Notes under the pieces: model-generated
Seen by the model: the letters and a program-made list of their open reading frames with translations, nothing else
The model's database searches: none
What the model was told of the DNA's origin: nothing
Part shown: positions 33,374-46,699 of the stretch, piece by piece
Layout: every line of letters begins with the position of its first letter
Position numbering within the stretch: position 1 is the stretch's first letter
Made by a program: the position numbers and the translations under genes
Source: Roseisolibacter agri
Lineage (GTDB): Bacteria > Gemmatimonadota > Gemmatimonadetes > Gemmatimonadales > Gemmatimonadaceae
NCBI RefSeq assembly: GCF_030159095.1
Contig: NZ_BRXS01000002.1
Location: forward strand, 372,001-436,000
DNA length: 64,000 nucleotides
Reading direction: 5' to 3'

Positions 33374-33824
33374 ACCGCAGGCGCATCACGCGGCGATCGC
33401 TCCGCCGCATCGGCGGCGGCACCAGCCGCGCGCCCAGCTGCAGCACGCGTCCCAGGTCGTCGGCGTTGCGCCACGTCGTCAGCACGCGCCCGTCCGCGAT
33501 GCGGAAGACGAACGTCGCGGTGAAGGTCTGCGTCCGCCGGGCGCCGGGGATGCCGAGGAACTCGTCCTGCACGCACCGGTTGGTGGCGCGCACCGCCACG
33601 CGGTCGCCCTCGGCGATCACGTCCTCGATCGTCCAGCGCTGCCGCACCGGGCCGATGGCGCGGAAGAGCGCGCGCACCCCATCGGGGCCCGCGGGCAGCG
33701 CGGGCGGGCCGCCGTGCATCGTCCATCCGGGCGCCGTCAGCGCGCACAGCGCCTCGACGTCGTGGCGGCTGACCAGGTCGAGCCACATGCAGGCGACCAG
33801 CTTGTTGCGCTCGAGATCGGACAT
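33357..33824 (-). CDS. SnoaL-like/NTF2-fold ester cyclase-type protein
   Basis: 155 aa from ATG 33824 with GGAGG eight bases upstream. The alpha+beta cone fold is suggested by WLDLVSRHDVEALCALTAPGWTMHGGPP, GVRALFRAIGPVRQRWTIEDVIAEGDRVAVR and FTATFVFRIADGRVLTTWRNAD, the order seen in SnoaL/DUF1486-type polyketide-cyclase relatives. The C-terminal ~25 residues are Arg-rich. Last gene of a three-gene run with a methyltransferase and a 66-aa peptide. Most such proteins have unassigned substrates. Confidence 0.75.
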   Translation of the reverse strand: MSDLERNKLVACMWLDLVSRHDVEALCALTAPGWTMHGGPPALPAGPDGVRALFRAIGPVRQRWTIEDVIAEGDRVAVRATNRCVQDEFLGIPGARRTQTFTATFVFRIADGRVLTTWRNADDLGRVLQLGARLVPPPMRRSDRRVMRLRSSARG

Positions 33825-33851
33825 CAGAAGGTCCTCCACGGTGTCGGGTGA

Positions 33852-34640
33852 TCAGCGCGCCGTCGCGACGAGCACGGGCTGGAAGAGGATCCCGTCGCGC
33901 CGCTCGACCGACGCGAAGCCCGCCTCGCGCAGCAGCGCGCGCAGCCGGCAGACGGACGCCGCGTAGAGACGCGTGCGCAGCACGCGCGCGTCGCAGCCGC
34001 CGTCGGGACGCTCGGACGTGAGGTAGAGCCGCAGGTCGTAGTGGTCGGCGTCGGTCCACTCCCACACCTGCACCGCGACCAGCCGCCGGTCGCCGTCGTG
34101 GCGCAGGCCGTACGGATGCACCTCGGGCCCGCGGCGCGCGTGCGCGAGGTGCTGCGCCTGATGGTCGCGCATCGAGACGACGGCGACGCCGCCCGGGCGC
34201 AGCACGGCGCGCATCGCGCGGAAGGCGCGCAGGATCTCCGCGTCGTCGGGAAGGTGCGGCAGCACCTCGTCGCACGCCAGCACCGCCGACACGGGCGCGG
34301 ACAGCACGCCATCGAGATCGCGGACGTCGGCGACCCTCGCCGCGACCGACAGGCCGCGACACGCGAGCTCCGCGCGCGCCCGCGCGACGGCCACCGGCGC
34401 CAGATCGGACGCGCTCACCGCGAAGCCGTGCTGCGCGAGCCCGATCGCCTGCGTGCCGATGCCGCACGCCGCGTCGTGCACCGCGTCGCCCGGCCGCACG
34501 TCGTGCTCGCACAGCAGCCCCGCCAGCGCGGCGCCCTGGCGCGCGACGCTCGCCGCCCAGTCCTGGTAGAGCAGGTGGTACGCCGGCGCCAGCGCGTCGA
34601 AGAACGTCCGCGCGTCGCCGATCGCGTCATCGGCGGGCAC
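33852..34640 (-). CDS. Class I SAM-dependent methyltransferase
   Basis: 262 aa from GTG 34640 (GGGAGG four bases upstream). AdoMet-binding motif I is DAACGIGTQAIGLAQHGF (about residues 57-74). Motif II/post-I is AVSASDLAPVAVARARAEL; the acidic motif near residue 125 (AVLACDEVLPHL) and RPGGVAVVSMRDH complete the Rossmann core. The substrate is unknown; the C-terminal part (YASSVCRLRALLREAGF-like helix) is typical of small-molecule enzymes. The start overlaps the end of the 66-aa ORF by 14 bp, so translation is coupled. Confidence 0.88.
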   Translation of the reverse strand: MPADDAIGDARTFFDALAPAYHLLYQDWAASVARQGAALAGLLCEHDVRPGDAVHDAACGIGTQAIGLAQHGFAVSASDLAPVAVARARAELACRGLSVAARVADVRDLDGVLSAPVSAVLACDEVLPHLPDDAEILRAFRAMRAVLRPGGVAVVSMRDHQAQHLAHARRGPEVHPYGLRHDGDRRLVAVQVWEWTDADHYDLRLYLTSERPDGGCDARVLRTRLYAASVCRLRALLREAGFASVERRDGILFQPVLVATAR

Positions 34641-34827
34641 GGGCCCTCCCGCGCGCGATGGCGATCACCAGAGCGAGGAGTCGCGCGATCGGGGACGGCG
34701 TCCCCGCGGCGACGGCAGGGCGCCGGATCGAGCGGATGTCGTACGCCGCGGTCCGCGTCGCGAGGAGCGCGAGCTCCTCGGCGCCCAGCAGGACGGTCGG
34801 CTTGAGGGCGTGTTCGGCGGTGTGCAT
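34627..34827 (-). CDS. Short protein (66 aa) upstream of methyltransferase
   Basis: ATG 34827 with GGAGG five bases upstream, a strong initiation site. Starts MHTAEHALKPTVLLGAEELA, has a central AAYDIRSIRRPAVAAG and ends in a hydrophobic helix (SPIARLLALVIAIA) followed by RGRARARR. It overlaps the methyltransferase start. It could be a small membrane protein, or less likely a substrate peptide for the methyltransferase. No cysteine or typical precursor core is present. Family not recognised. Confidence 0.6.
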   Translation of the reverse strand: MHTAEHALKPTVLLGAEELALLATRTAAYDIRSIRRPAVAAGTPSPIARLLALVIAIARGRARARR

Positions 34828-35006
34828 GGTGTCCTCCCCCTCCACGGATGCGCGCGGCGCGCGGAGCCTCCGACGCGTCGCGGCCCCAATTCCGTGCAGG
34901 AGGGCCTCGCGCGCACTCCCACGCAGGGGTGGACCGCGGCCCGACGATGGCTGGTCGCGTCCCCGACTTCCGACAGGGACGGGCGCGACCGTGGGCCGCG
35001 CGACGC

Positions 35007-35705
35007 CTACTCGAGCCCGTGCCGCGTCGCGAACAGCGCGGCCTGCGTGCGGTCGCCGACGCCGAGCTTGGGCAGCATCGCGCTCACGTAGCCCTTCACC
35101 GTGCCGAGGCTGAGCGAGAGCGCGGCGGCGATCTCCTTGTTGCTGCGGCCGCGCGCGATCAGCCGCAGCACGTCGCGCTCGCGGCCCGTGAGCGCGTCGA
35201 ACGGCGAGGCGGGCGCGGGCGCGTGCAGCTGCCGCATGAGGAGCTGCTGCGCGCGCGGGTCGAGCGTCGGCACGCCGCGCGCGGCCCCGTACACCGCGCG
35301 CACCAGGTCGTCGCGCAGCAGGTCCTTCAGCAGGTAGCCGAGCGCGCCGGCCTGGATCGCCTCGCGCACGCGCGCATCGTCGCCATAGGTCGTGAGGATC
35401 AGCACCGCGGGCCGCTCGCCCGCGGGCTGTCCGCCCGCGGCGCGCAGCCGCCGCGTCGCCTCGATGCCGTCGATGCCGGGCATCGCGACGTCCATCAGCA
35501 CGACGTCGGGATGCAGCGCCGCGGCCAGCCGCACCGCCTCCTCGCCGGTGGACGCCTCACCGACCACCTCGATCGTCTCGTCGTCGGGCGAGGGCGGCGC
35601 GTCGGCGAGGATCATGCGCAGCCCCGCGCGCAGGATCTGGTGGTCGTCGGCCAGCAGCACGCGCACGACGCGCGCGGAACGCGCATTCGCATGATGCGCG
35701 CTCAC
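35007..35705 (-). CDS. NarL/FixJ-type response regulator
   Basis: 232 aa from GTG 35705, whose GTGA overlaps the kinase stop. Receiver domain: acidic pair D20-D21 in LLADDHQILRAGL, phospho-acceptor D72 in DVVLMDVAMPG, switch T in LTTYGD and K in GYLLKDLL. The C-terminal LuxR helix-turn-helix is FDALTGRERDVLRLIARGRS then NKEIAAALSLSLGTVKGYVS. A Pro-rich stretch (PPSPDDE) lengthens the first receiver loop. Should bind DNA when phosphorylated by the adjacent kinase; its targets are not visible. Confidence 0.94.
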   Translation of the reverse strand: MSAHHANARSARVVRVLLADDHQILRAGLRMILADAPPSPDDETIEVVGEASTGEEAVRLAAALHPDVVLMDVAMPGIDGIEATRRLRAAGGQPAGERPAVLILTTYGDDARVREAIQAGALGYLLKDLLRDDLVRAVYGAARGVPTLDPRAQQLLMRQLHAPAPASPFDALTGRERDVLRLIARGRSNKEIAAALSLSLGTVKGYVSAMLPKLGVGDRTQAALFATRHGLE

Positions 35706-37198
35706 GGCGTCCCCTCGGCGTCCAGCGGCAGCTCGACCTCGACGACGGTGCCGCGCCCCGGCGCGCTGTCCACGCGCAGCGCGCCGCCCTGCTCGGCCGC
35801 GCGCTCGCGCATCGAGCGCAGGCCCAGCCCGTAGCCCGCCGGCCGGCGCGCGCCGCGGGCCTCGTGCGCCGCGAAGCCGATGCCGTCGTCGCGCACCACC
35901 AGGCGGCCCACGCCCGCGCGCACCTCCAGCCGCACGTCGGCGTGCCCCGCGTGCGCGTGCTTGACGACGTTGTGCAGCGCCTCGCGCGCGATGCGGTAGA
36001 GCGCCTCCTCGCGCGGCGCGTCCTGCGGCGCGTAGCCGTCGGCGTCGATCTGCACCGGGAGCCCGCCGAGCGCGCCCGATTCGGCGTGCGCGTGCAGCGC
36101 CGCCACCAGCCCGTCGTGGCGCAGGCGCGCGAGCCCCGCGTCGGCGGGCGGCGGCGCGGAGGTCTCGCCCGACGCGGCCGGGCGCAGCTCCGCCAGCAGC
36201 GCGCGCATCTCGGCCAGCGCGCCGCGCGTCAGCTCCAGCACCATGCTCGCGCGCCGCTCGCCCTCGTCCGGATCGCGCGCGTACGCGGTGCCGAGCGCCT
36301 GCGCCACCAGCGTCGCGGTGAAGAGCTGCTGCGTGACCGAGTCGTGCAGCTCGCGCGCGAGGCGGTGGCGCTCCTCCAGCACCGCGGCGCGCTGCGCGGC
36401 GTCGTGCAGGCGCGCGTTGTCGATCGCGACCGCGAGCTGGTCGCCGACGATCGTCAGCGCCTCGACGTCGTCGGCGCCGAAGGGCGCGGGCCGCTCGACG
36501 TTCAGCACGCCCAGCACGCGACCGCCCAGCAGCAGTGGCACCGCCAGCTCGGCGTGCGCGCCCGCGGTGCCGGGCGTCGCCACGTAGCGCGGGTCGGCGG
36601 TGGCGTCGTCCACGCACACCACCGTGCGCGAGCGCGCCGCGGCGCCCATCAGCCCCGCGCTCAGCGGCAGGCGGTGCTCGCCGAGGATGAGCTGCTTGTA
36701 CGCGCCCCCGAAGCTGCGCAGCCGCAGCGCGTCGGGATCGTCGGGCCGGATGACGGCGATGGCGACGTTCTCGTAGCCGAGCAGCTCGTGCGTGGCGTCG
36801 GCGGCACGCTGCAGCAGGTCGTCGAGCTGCAGGTCGGTCGTCACGAGCCGCGCGACGTGCGCGATGAGCGCCAGCCGCTCCGCGCGCCCGCGCTCGCGCG
36901 CGACCTGCTCGGCCCCGCGCACGACGATCGCGGCCACCTCGGCCAGCGCGGCGAGGCAGGTCGCGTCGCCCGCGGTGAACGGCGGGCCGTCGGCGCGCGC
37001 GACCTCCAGCACGCCGATGGAGGCGCCCTCGCCGTGGACGCGCGTGGCGAGGGCGTACGCGCCGGCCTCGCGCCCGCAGGCGCAGCGCGCGCCGTCCGCC
37101 AGCGCGACGGCGCCGCCGTCGGCCGCGAGGACCGCACACACCTGCGCCAGGACGCGCGCCAGCTGGGGCGCGGCGTCGGCGGACGCGGAGGGCGACAT
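35702..37198 (-). CDS. GAF-domain sensor histidine kinase (HisKA_3/NarX type)
   Basis: 498 aa from ATG 37198; an upstream in-frame start at 37264 would add a segment without domain character. Two GAF domains (about 10-110 and 125-270; the first contains a CxC, RCACGREAG) precede the HisKA_3 dimerisation helix, ERHRLARELHDSVTQQLF, whose histidine is phosphorylated. The HATPase domain has EALHNVVKHAHA, DDGIGF and GYGLGLRSMRERA. No membrane helices, so it senses an intracellular signal. Forms an operon with the response regulator. Confidence 0.93.
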   Translation of the reverse strand: MSPSASADAAPQLARVLAQVCAVLAADGGAVALADGARCACGREAGAYALATRVHGEGASIGVLEVARADGPPFTAGDATCLAALAEVAAIVVRGAEQVARERGRAERLALIAHVARLVTTDLQLDDLLQRAADATHELLGYENVAIAVIRPDDPDALRLRSFGGAYKQLILGEHRLPLSAGLMGAAARSRTVVCVDDATADPRYVATPGTAGAHAELAVPLLLGGRVLGVLNVERPAPFGADDVEALTIVGDQLAVAIDNARLHDAAQRAAVLEERHRLARELHDSVTQQLFTATLVAQALGTAYARDPDEGERRASMVLELTRGALAEMRALLAELRPAASGETSAPPPADAGLARLRHDGLVAALHAHAESGALGGLPVQIDADGYAPQDAPREEALYRIAREALHNVVKHAHAGHADVRLEVRAGVGRLVVRDDGIGFAAHEARGARRPAGYGLGLRSMRERAAEQGGALRVDSAPGRGTVVEVELPLDAEGTP

Positions 37199-37390
37199 GC
37201 CGCCAGTGTGCCACCGCCGGAGCGCACTGTCAAAGCGCGCCGGACGGTCGGCCACCGCTGGCACGCCCGAAATGAGCAGTTCCGATCATGCGGCGCGCGG
37301 ACGGCCGGTCGTACCATGCCTGCGCCGGCTGCTCCGTCGGGTCGCGACGACGCGCGGACGGGAGCCGGCCTCCCATCACCGACCCATTCC

Positions 37391-37984
37391 ATGTCCCGTC
37401 TCGCCACCACGCTCGCCACCACGCTCGTCCGCGCCGGCACGGCGGCGGCGCTCCTCGCCGGCTGCCGCGCCGACGAGTCCACCCTCGCGCCGCGCCCGCT
37501 GGCGACGGCGGCGCGCGCGGCGCAGGCCGCGACGCAGCTGACGGCGCAGCTGCAGGACGCCAGCGGCGCCGCGATCGGCACCGCGCGCCTCACCGAGGAC
37601 GCCACCGGCGCGGTGCACCTCACCGTGCACGTGAAGGGCGTCACGCCCGGGCTGCACGGGCTGCACCTGCACGCGGTCGGCAGCTGCGTCGGGCCGGCGT
37701 TCACGTCGGCGGGCGGGCACTACAACCCCACCGCGCGCGAGCACGGCCACCTCAACCCGGCCGGCTTCCACGCGGGCGACCTGCCCAACCTGACCGTCAA
37801 CGCGGCGGGCGTGGGACAGCTCAGCACCACCGTCGCGCAGTTCGCGCTCGCGCAGCTGCAGGACGCCGACGGCAGCGCGCTCGTGCTGCACGCGAACGAG
37901 GACGACCGCCGCACGAACGCGGGCCCGCAGGGTCCCGGCAACAGCGGCGCGCGCATCGCCTGCGGCGTCATCGGCGCCGAGTGA
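37391..37984 (+). CDS. Cu/Zn superoxide dismutase, lipoprotein (paralogue 1)
   Basis: 197 aa from ATG 37391. Lipobox LLAGC near residue 25 predicts membrane anchoring outside the cytoplasm. Metal ligands are all present: HLHAVGSC (two His), GGHYNP, HGHLNP, FHAGDLPNL (His and Asp) and LHANEDD; the disulfide pair is in VGSC and IACGV. It dismutates superoxide to H2O2 and O2. Followed 32 bp later by the PEP-CTERM gene. A close paralogue lies at 49189-49770. Confidence 0.92.
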   Translation: MSRLATTLATTLVRAGTAAALLAGCRADESTLAPRPLATAARAAQAATQLTAQLQDASGAAIGTARLTEDATGAVHLTVHVKGVTPGLHGLHLHAVGSCVGPAFTSAGGHYNPTAREHGHLNPAGFHAGDLPNLTVNAAGVGQLSTTVAQFALAQLQDADGSALVLHANEDDRRTNAGPQGPGNSGARIACGVIGAE

Positions 37985-38016
37985 TCGGCCGCACCTTCCT
38001 TCACGAGATCCGATCC

Positions 38017-38745
38017 ATGCGACCGACCGTCTACCTCTCCAGCGCCGCCGCGGCGCTCCTCACGCTCGCCGGTGCGCCCGCCGCGCACGCGCAGCAGATC
38101 GCCACGCGCACCGACCTCGCCGCCATCCTCGGCGCCAGCATGCGCGTCGAGACCTTCGACGACGTGACCGATCCGGCGCGCGGCGTCTACGCGACGACCA
38201 CGCACGGCTCGCAGCCGGGCCAGGGGCTGGCGCTGACGAGCGAGACCAACATGCGGGACCGCGGCCCGGGCCTCATCGAGCCCGGGATCGCGTTCACGAA
38301 CCCGAACAACGGCCACTGGTTCTGGCCCACGGGCTGGGGCTCCTACGGCAACACGAGCACGGTGTACGCCGCGGGCCACCACGAGAACGACATCACGTTC
38401 ACGTCGCCCACGCGCGCCTTCGGCGTCGACCTGTTCGTGTTCGCGGGCCAGCCGATCGCGACGACGCTGACGTTCTTCGACGTCGGCGGGCAGCTCATCG
38501 GCTCGACGACGCTGAGGCCGACGCCCGGGCAGTTCGTCGGCTGGCAGCACGAGGCGGGCATCGGGCGCGTGCACTTCTCGGGCGGCAGCAACGACGCCGT
38601 CAGCGTGCGCATGGACAACGTGACGTTCGGCGCGGGGGCCGCGGCGCCCGTGACGACGACGCCGGAGCCGGCGACGTTCGCGCTGCTGGGCGGCGGGCTG
38701 GCGGCGGTGGGCGTGGTCGCGCGCCGTCGCCGCCGCGAGGCCTGA
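38017..38745 (+). CDS. PEP-CTERM sorting-domain surface protein
   Basis: 242 aa from ATG 38017. Signal peptide to about residue 24 (APAAHAQ), then a beta-sandwich-like body (VETFDDVTDPARG, NNGHWFWPTGWG, FGVDLFVFAGQP) resembling other secreted PEP-CTERM proteins. The C-terminus is a sorting signal: TPEPATFALLGGG, a hydrophobic helix, then RRRRREA. Such proteins are recognised and cleaved by an exosortase and linked to exopolysaccharide secretion; no exosortase gene is in this window. The next gene starts 3 bp after this stop. Confidence 0.9.
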   Translation: MRPTVYLSSAAAALLTLAGAPAAHAQQIATRTDLAAILGASMRVETFDDVTDPARGVYATTTHGSQPGQGLALTSETNMRDRGPGLIEPGIAFTNPNNGHWFWPTGWGSYGNTSTVYAAGHHENDITFTSPTRAFGVDLFVFAGQPIATTLTFFDVGGQLIGSTTLRPTPGQFVGWQHEAGIGRVHFSGGSNDAVSVRMDNVTFGAGAAAPVTTTPEPATFALLGGGLAAVGVVARRRRREA

Positions 38746-38747
38746 CC

Positions 38748-39911
38748 GTGCGCCGCCACACGACGCTCGTCGCGGCGCTGCTCGTCGTCGCCGCGTCCGC
38801 CCCGCGCGCCGCGCACGCGCAGCTGGGCGACCGGCTGCGCCGCGCCGCGGAGGCGGCGAAGCGCCGCGCCGGCGAGCAGGCCGAGGAGCGCGCCGAGCGT
38901 CCGAAGGTGTCGAAGGACGCGGCCGCGGAGGCCCCGGCCGAGGCGTCCGAGGCGAAGGCCGACACCGCGGCCGCGCCGACGGTGAACAGCGGCCGCGACT
39001 TCACGCCCGGCACGCGCGTGCTCTACGCGACCGACTTCACGCGCGACGAGCTCGGGGACTTCCCGCGGGCCTTCCGGCTGCGCGGCGGCAACACCGAGGT
39101 CGCCGAGATCGGACGTGCCCGATGGCTGCGCGCGACGAGCTTCGGCGAGTTCGAGATCCCGCTGTCCGAGAAGCTGCCCGAGCGCTTCACGATGGAGTTC
39201 GACTTCATCGGGCCGAGCGGGTGGAGCCAGTACCTGTACTTCACGCCGCACGACCCGAACGGCGACGAGCCGTACCACCTGCACCTGAGCGCCGAGGAGG
39301 GCGGCGTCGGTGGCCCGAACGGCTACGACGTCGCATCCGCGCCGCCCAGGGGGCGTGAGGGCGCGCCGCTGCGGGTGCAGGTGATGGCCGACGGCGACTA
39401 CGTGAAGGTCTACCTGAACGGCGTGCGCGTGGCCAACGCGCCCAACGCCGCCCTCGGCCGCTCGCGCGTGATCCGCGTGCGGGTCAGCGCCAGCGACGAG
39501 GCACCGGTGATGATCGCGAACCTGCGCATCGCCGCCGGCGGCAAGGACCTGTACGCGGCGCTGGAATCCAGCGGGCGCGTCACGGCCGACGGCATCCTGT
39601 TCGACACCAACTCCGACCGCCTGCGCGCCGAGAGCACGCCCGTGCTGCAGGAGATCGCGGCGATGCTGGCCGCGCATCCCGAGCTGCGCGTGGCGATCGA
39701 GGGGCACACCGACGACGCGGGCGCGGCGGCCGCGAACCAGTCGCTCTCCGAGCGGCGCGCCGCCGCCGTCCGCCGCCACCTCGTGACCACGCTCGGCGTC
39801 GACGCGGCGCGGCTGACGTCCGCCGGCTTCGGCGCGACGCGCCCCGTCGCCCCGAACGACTCCGAGGCCAATCGCCAGCGCAACCGCCGCGTCGAGCTCG
39901 TGAAGCGCTGA
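38748..39911 (+). CDS. OmpA-family protein with LamG/DUF1080-like beta domain
   Basis: 387 aa from GTG 38748. Signal peptide to about residue 24 (RAAHAQ), a charged Ala/Glu/Lys helix (30-75), a concanavalin-like beta domain (about 85-270: VLYATDFTRDELGDFPRAF, EFDFIGPSGWSQYLYF), then a C-terminal OmpA domain: ILFDTNSDRLRAESTPVL, IEGHTDDAG, LSERRAAAVRRHL and NRRVELV. The OmpA module binds peptidoglycan, so the protein probably tethers the outer envelope to the wall. Tightly linked to the PEP-CTERM gene. Confidence 0.9.
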   Translation: MRRHTTLVAALLVVAASAPRAAHAQLGDRLRRAAEAAKRRAGEQAEERAERPKVSKDAAAEAPAEASEAKADTAAAPTVNSGRDFTPGTRVLYATDFTRDELGDFPRAFRLRGGNTEVAEIGRARWLRATSFGEFEIPLSEKLPERFTMEFDFIGPSGWSQYLYFTPHDPNGDEPYHLHLSAEEGGVGGPNGYDVASAPPRGREGAPLRVQVMADGDYVKVYLNGVRVANAPNAALGRSRVIRVRVSASDEAPVMIANLRIAAGGKDLYAALESSGRVTADGILFDTNSDRLRAESTPVLQEIAAMLAAHPELRVAIEGHTDDAGAAAANQSLSERRAAAVRRHLVTTLGVDAARLTSAGFGATRPVAPNDSEANRQRNRRVELVKR

Positions 39912-39937
39912 CGCGCCCGCATCCCATAGAGCATCCG

Positions 39938-40672
39938 ATGATGATCCGCATCCTCTACCGCGCCGCGCTGCTCGCCGGCGCCGTGCTGACCCTCACGCCG
40001 GGCGCCGCGCACGCGCAGCTCGGCGGCCTCCGCAAGCGCCTCGAGGACCGCATGCTCGGTCAGGGCGCGACGGCGCAGCGCGCGCCGACGTTCGACGACC
40101 GCGTCCTCGAGATCACGGACGCGCGCCTGGAGCAGCTGCTGCGCGGCCTGAAGGCCGAGCAGGCGGCCGTGGCGAAGCAGGAGCAGGCCAACGCCGCGGA
40201 GAACGCGCGCATGGCCGAGGCCGAGAAGCGGAACGAGGCGTACGGGAAGTGCGCCGAGCCGTACACGAAGGAGCTGCTGCGCTACACCGGCATGACGATG
40301 GGCCTCGCGTTCGCCGCCAAGCGCGAGCAGGACAAGACCGGCAAGATGACCGGCCCGATGCAGGACTCGGTGAAGGCCGTCACCACGCGCATGCAGCAGG
40401 TCGCGCGCGACCTCGAGGCGAAGTGCGGCAAGAGCCCCGAGCAGCCGGAGTTCGACGCGATGGGCAGCGAGGGGAGCGATCCCGAGGCGCTGGGCGCGAA
40501 GGCGGCGGGGCTGAAGGACGAGCAGTACGCGGTGCTCCGCGAGCGCGCGGCGGCGTTCCTGCTCGCGCGCGGTGGGCGCACGGGCAGCTACGTCTACGTG
40601 GCGGGCGAGCGCGCCGCGCTGGAGCGGCGTGCGGGCGACCTCGCGGCCTTCCGGAAGCTGCTCGGCGAGTGA
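39938..40672 (+). CDS. Secreted protein with coiled-coil segment, unknown function
   Basis: 244 aa from ATG 39938. Signal peptide to about residue 27 (GAAHAQ). Residues 60-105 are a Glu/Lys/Ala helix (QLLRGLKAEQAAVAKQEQAN), followed by a helical domain with two cysteines (GKCAEPY and EAKCGKSPEQ) that may pair. No known catalytic motif. Co-directional with the OmpA-like gene (26-bp gap), so likely part of the same envelope operon. Confidence 0.7.
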   Translation: MMIRILYRAALLAGAVLTLTPGAAHAQLGGLRKRLEDRMLGQGATAQRAPTFDDRVLEITDARLEQLLRGLKAEQAAVAKQEQANAAENARMAEAEKRNEAYGKCAEPYTKELLRYTGMTMGLAFAAKREQDKTGKMTGPMQDSVKAVTTRMQQVARDLEAKCGKSPEQPEFDAMGSEGSDPEALGAKAAGLKDEQYAVLRERAAAFLLARGGRTGSYVYVAGERAALERRAGDLAAFRKLLGE

Positions 40673-40682
40673 CGTGAGCAGG

Positions 40683-41633
40683 ATGAGTCGCGCGCTCGCG
40701 CGCGTGGCGGTGCTGCTGGCGGCGAGCGTGCTCTGTGGGGGGCTGCTGTGGGCCGCCACGCCGGGCGCGCTGCCGTCGTCGGCGCTCGCCGTGTGGCGCG
40801 ACGGCCGCTGGGCGACGTGGTGGCGCAGCGACCGCGCGCCCGCGACGTGGGCGCCGCCGCACGCGCTGGGCGACGCGGTGCGGTGGCGCGCCGGCGCGCC
40901 CGGCGTCGAGTGGGGCGAGCTGCGGATGGCGGGCGACGGCGAGGCGTGGCGGCTGCGCGTGATCGTCGCGCGCGTGGACCCACGGCGCGTGCGGCTGTCG
41001 CTGGCCGCGTCGCGCACCGCCACGCGCGGCAGGTGGACGGTGGACAGCGCGGGTCCGCGCGCGGTGCTCGCGCTCAACGCCGGCCAGTTCGGCGGCGCGA
41101 CGCCGTGGGGCTGGCTGGTGCACGCGGGGCGCGAGTACCGGCCGCCGGGCCGCGGCCCGCTCGCGCCCGCGGTGGTGATCGACACGGCGGGGCGCGTGCG
41201 GCTCGTGCCGCCCGACTCGCTGGATGCGCTGCGCGCCGCGCTGCAGACGGCGCCGGGCGCCGTCCGTGAGGCATTCCAGAGCTATCCCGCGCTGCTGGCC
41301 GGCGGCGCGGTGCCGGCCGCGCTGCGGGCACCCGGCCGCGGCGTGGACGTCGCGCACCGCGACGCGCGGCTCGCCCTCGGCACGCTCGCCGACGGGCGCG
41401 TGCTGATCGCGCTCACGCGCTTCGACGGATTGGACGGCGCGCTGGACGTGGTGCCGTTCGGGCCGACGGTGCCCGAGATGGCGGCGGTCATGGGCGCCCT
41501 GGGCGCGCGCGACGCGGTGCTGCTGGACGGCGGGATCTCGGCGCAGCTGCTGGTGCGCGACGCGCGCGACGGGCCGCGCCGGTGGCCCGGGCTGCGCCGC
41601 GTGCCGCTCGGCCTCGTGGGGACCGGCGGATAG
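40683..41633 (+). CDS. Phosphodiester glycosidase (NAGPA/DUF2233) family protein
   Basis: 316 aa from ATG 40683 (AGCAGG directly upstream; GTG 40674 is an alternative). An N-terminal hydrophobic helix (VAVLLAASVLCGGLLWAA) serves as signal or anchor. The family core is visible: strands with RLRVIVARVDPRRVRLSLA, VLALNAGQFG (the conserved N-x-G-x-F), a middle FQSYPALLAGG and the C-terminal AVLLDGGISAQL (D-G-G-x-S). Human NAGPA and bacterial relatives cleave sugar-phosphodiester bonds; this one is likely periplasmic and may act on wall or exopolysaccharide material (inference). Confidence 0.85.
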   Translation: MSRALARVAVLLAASVLCGGLLWAATPGALPSSALAVWRDGRWATWWRSDRAPATWAPPHALGDAVRWRAGAPGVEWGELRMAGDGEAWRLRVIVARVDPRRVRLSLAASRTATRGRWTVDSAGPRAVLALNAGQFGGATPWGWLVHAGREYRPPGRGPLAPAVVIDTAGRVRLVPPDSLDALRAALQTAPGAVREAFQSYPALLAGGAVPAALRAPGRGVDVAHRDARLALGTLADGRVLIALTRFDGLDGALDVVPFGPTVPEMAAVMGALGARDAVLLDGGISAQLLVRDARDGPRRWPGLRRVPLGLVGTGG

Positions 41634-41681
41634 ATTGCGGCTCCCCCGCGTCTCCCGCCGCAGTCCCCGCGCAGTCCCGCC

Positions 41682-46682
<5,001 letters not shown>

Positions 46683-46699
46683 GCGTCGTGGAGACGGCC

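Noticed and set aside
33357-35000. A secondary-metabolite cluster based on methyltransferase plus SnoaL-like cyclase
   Set aside because: No synthase or assembly-line gene is nearby and both families are common outside such pathways.
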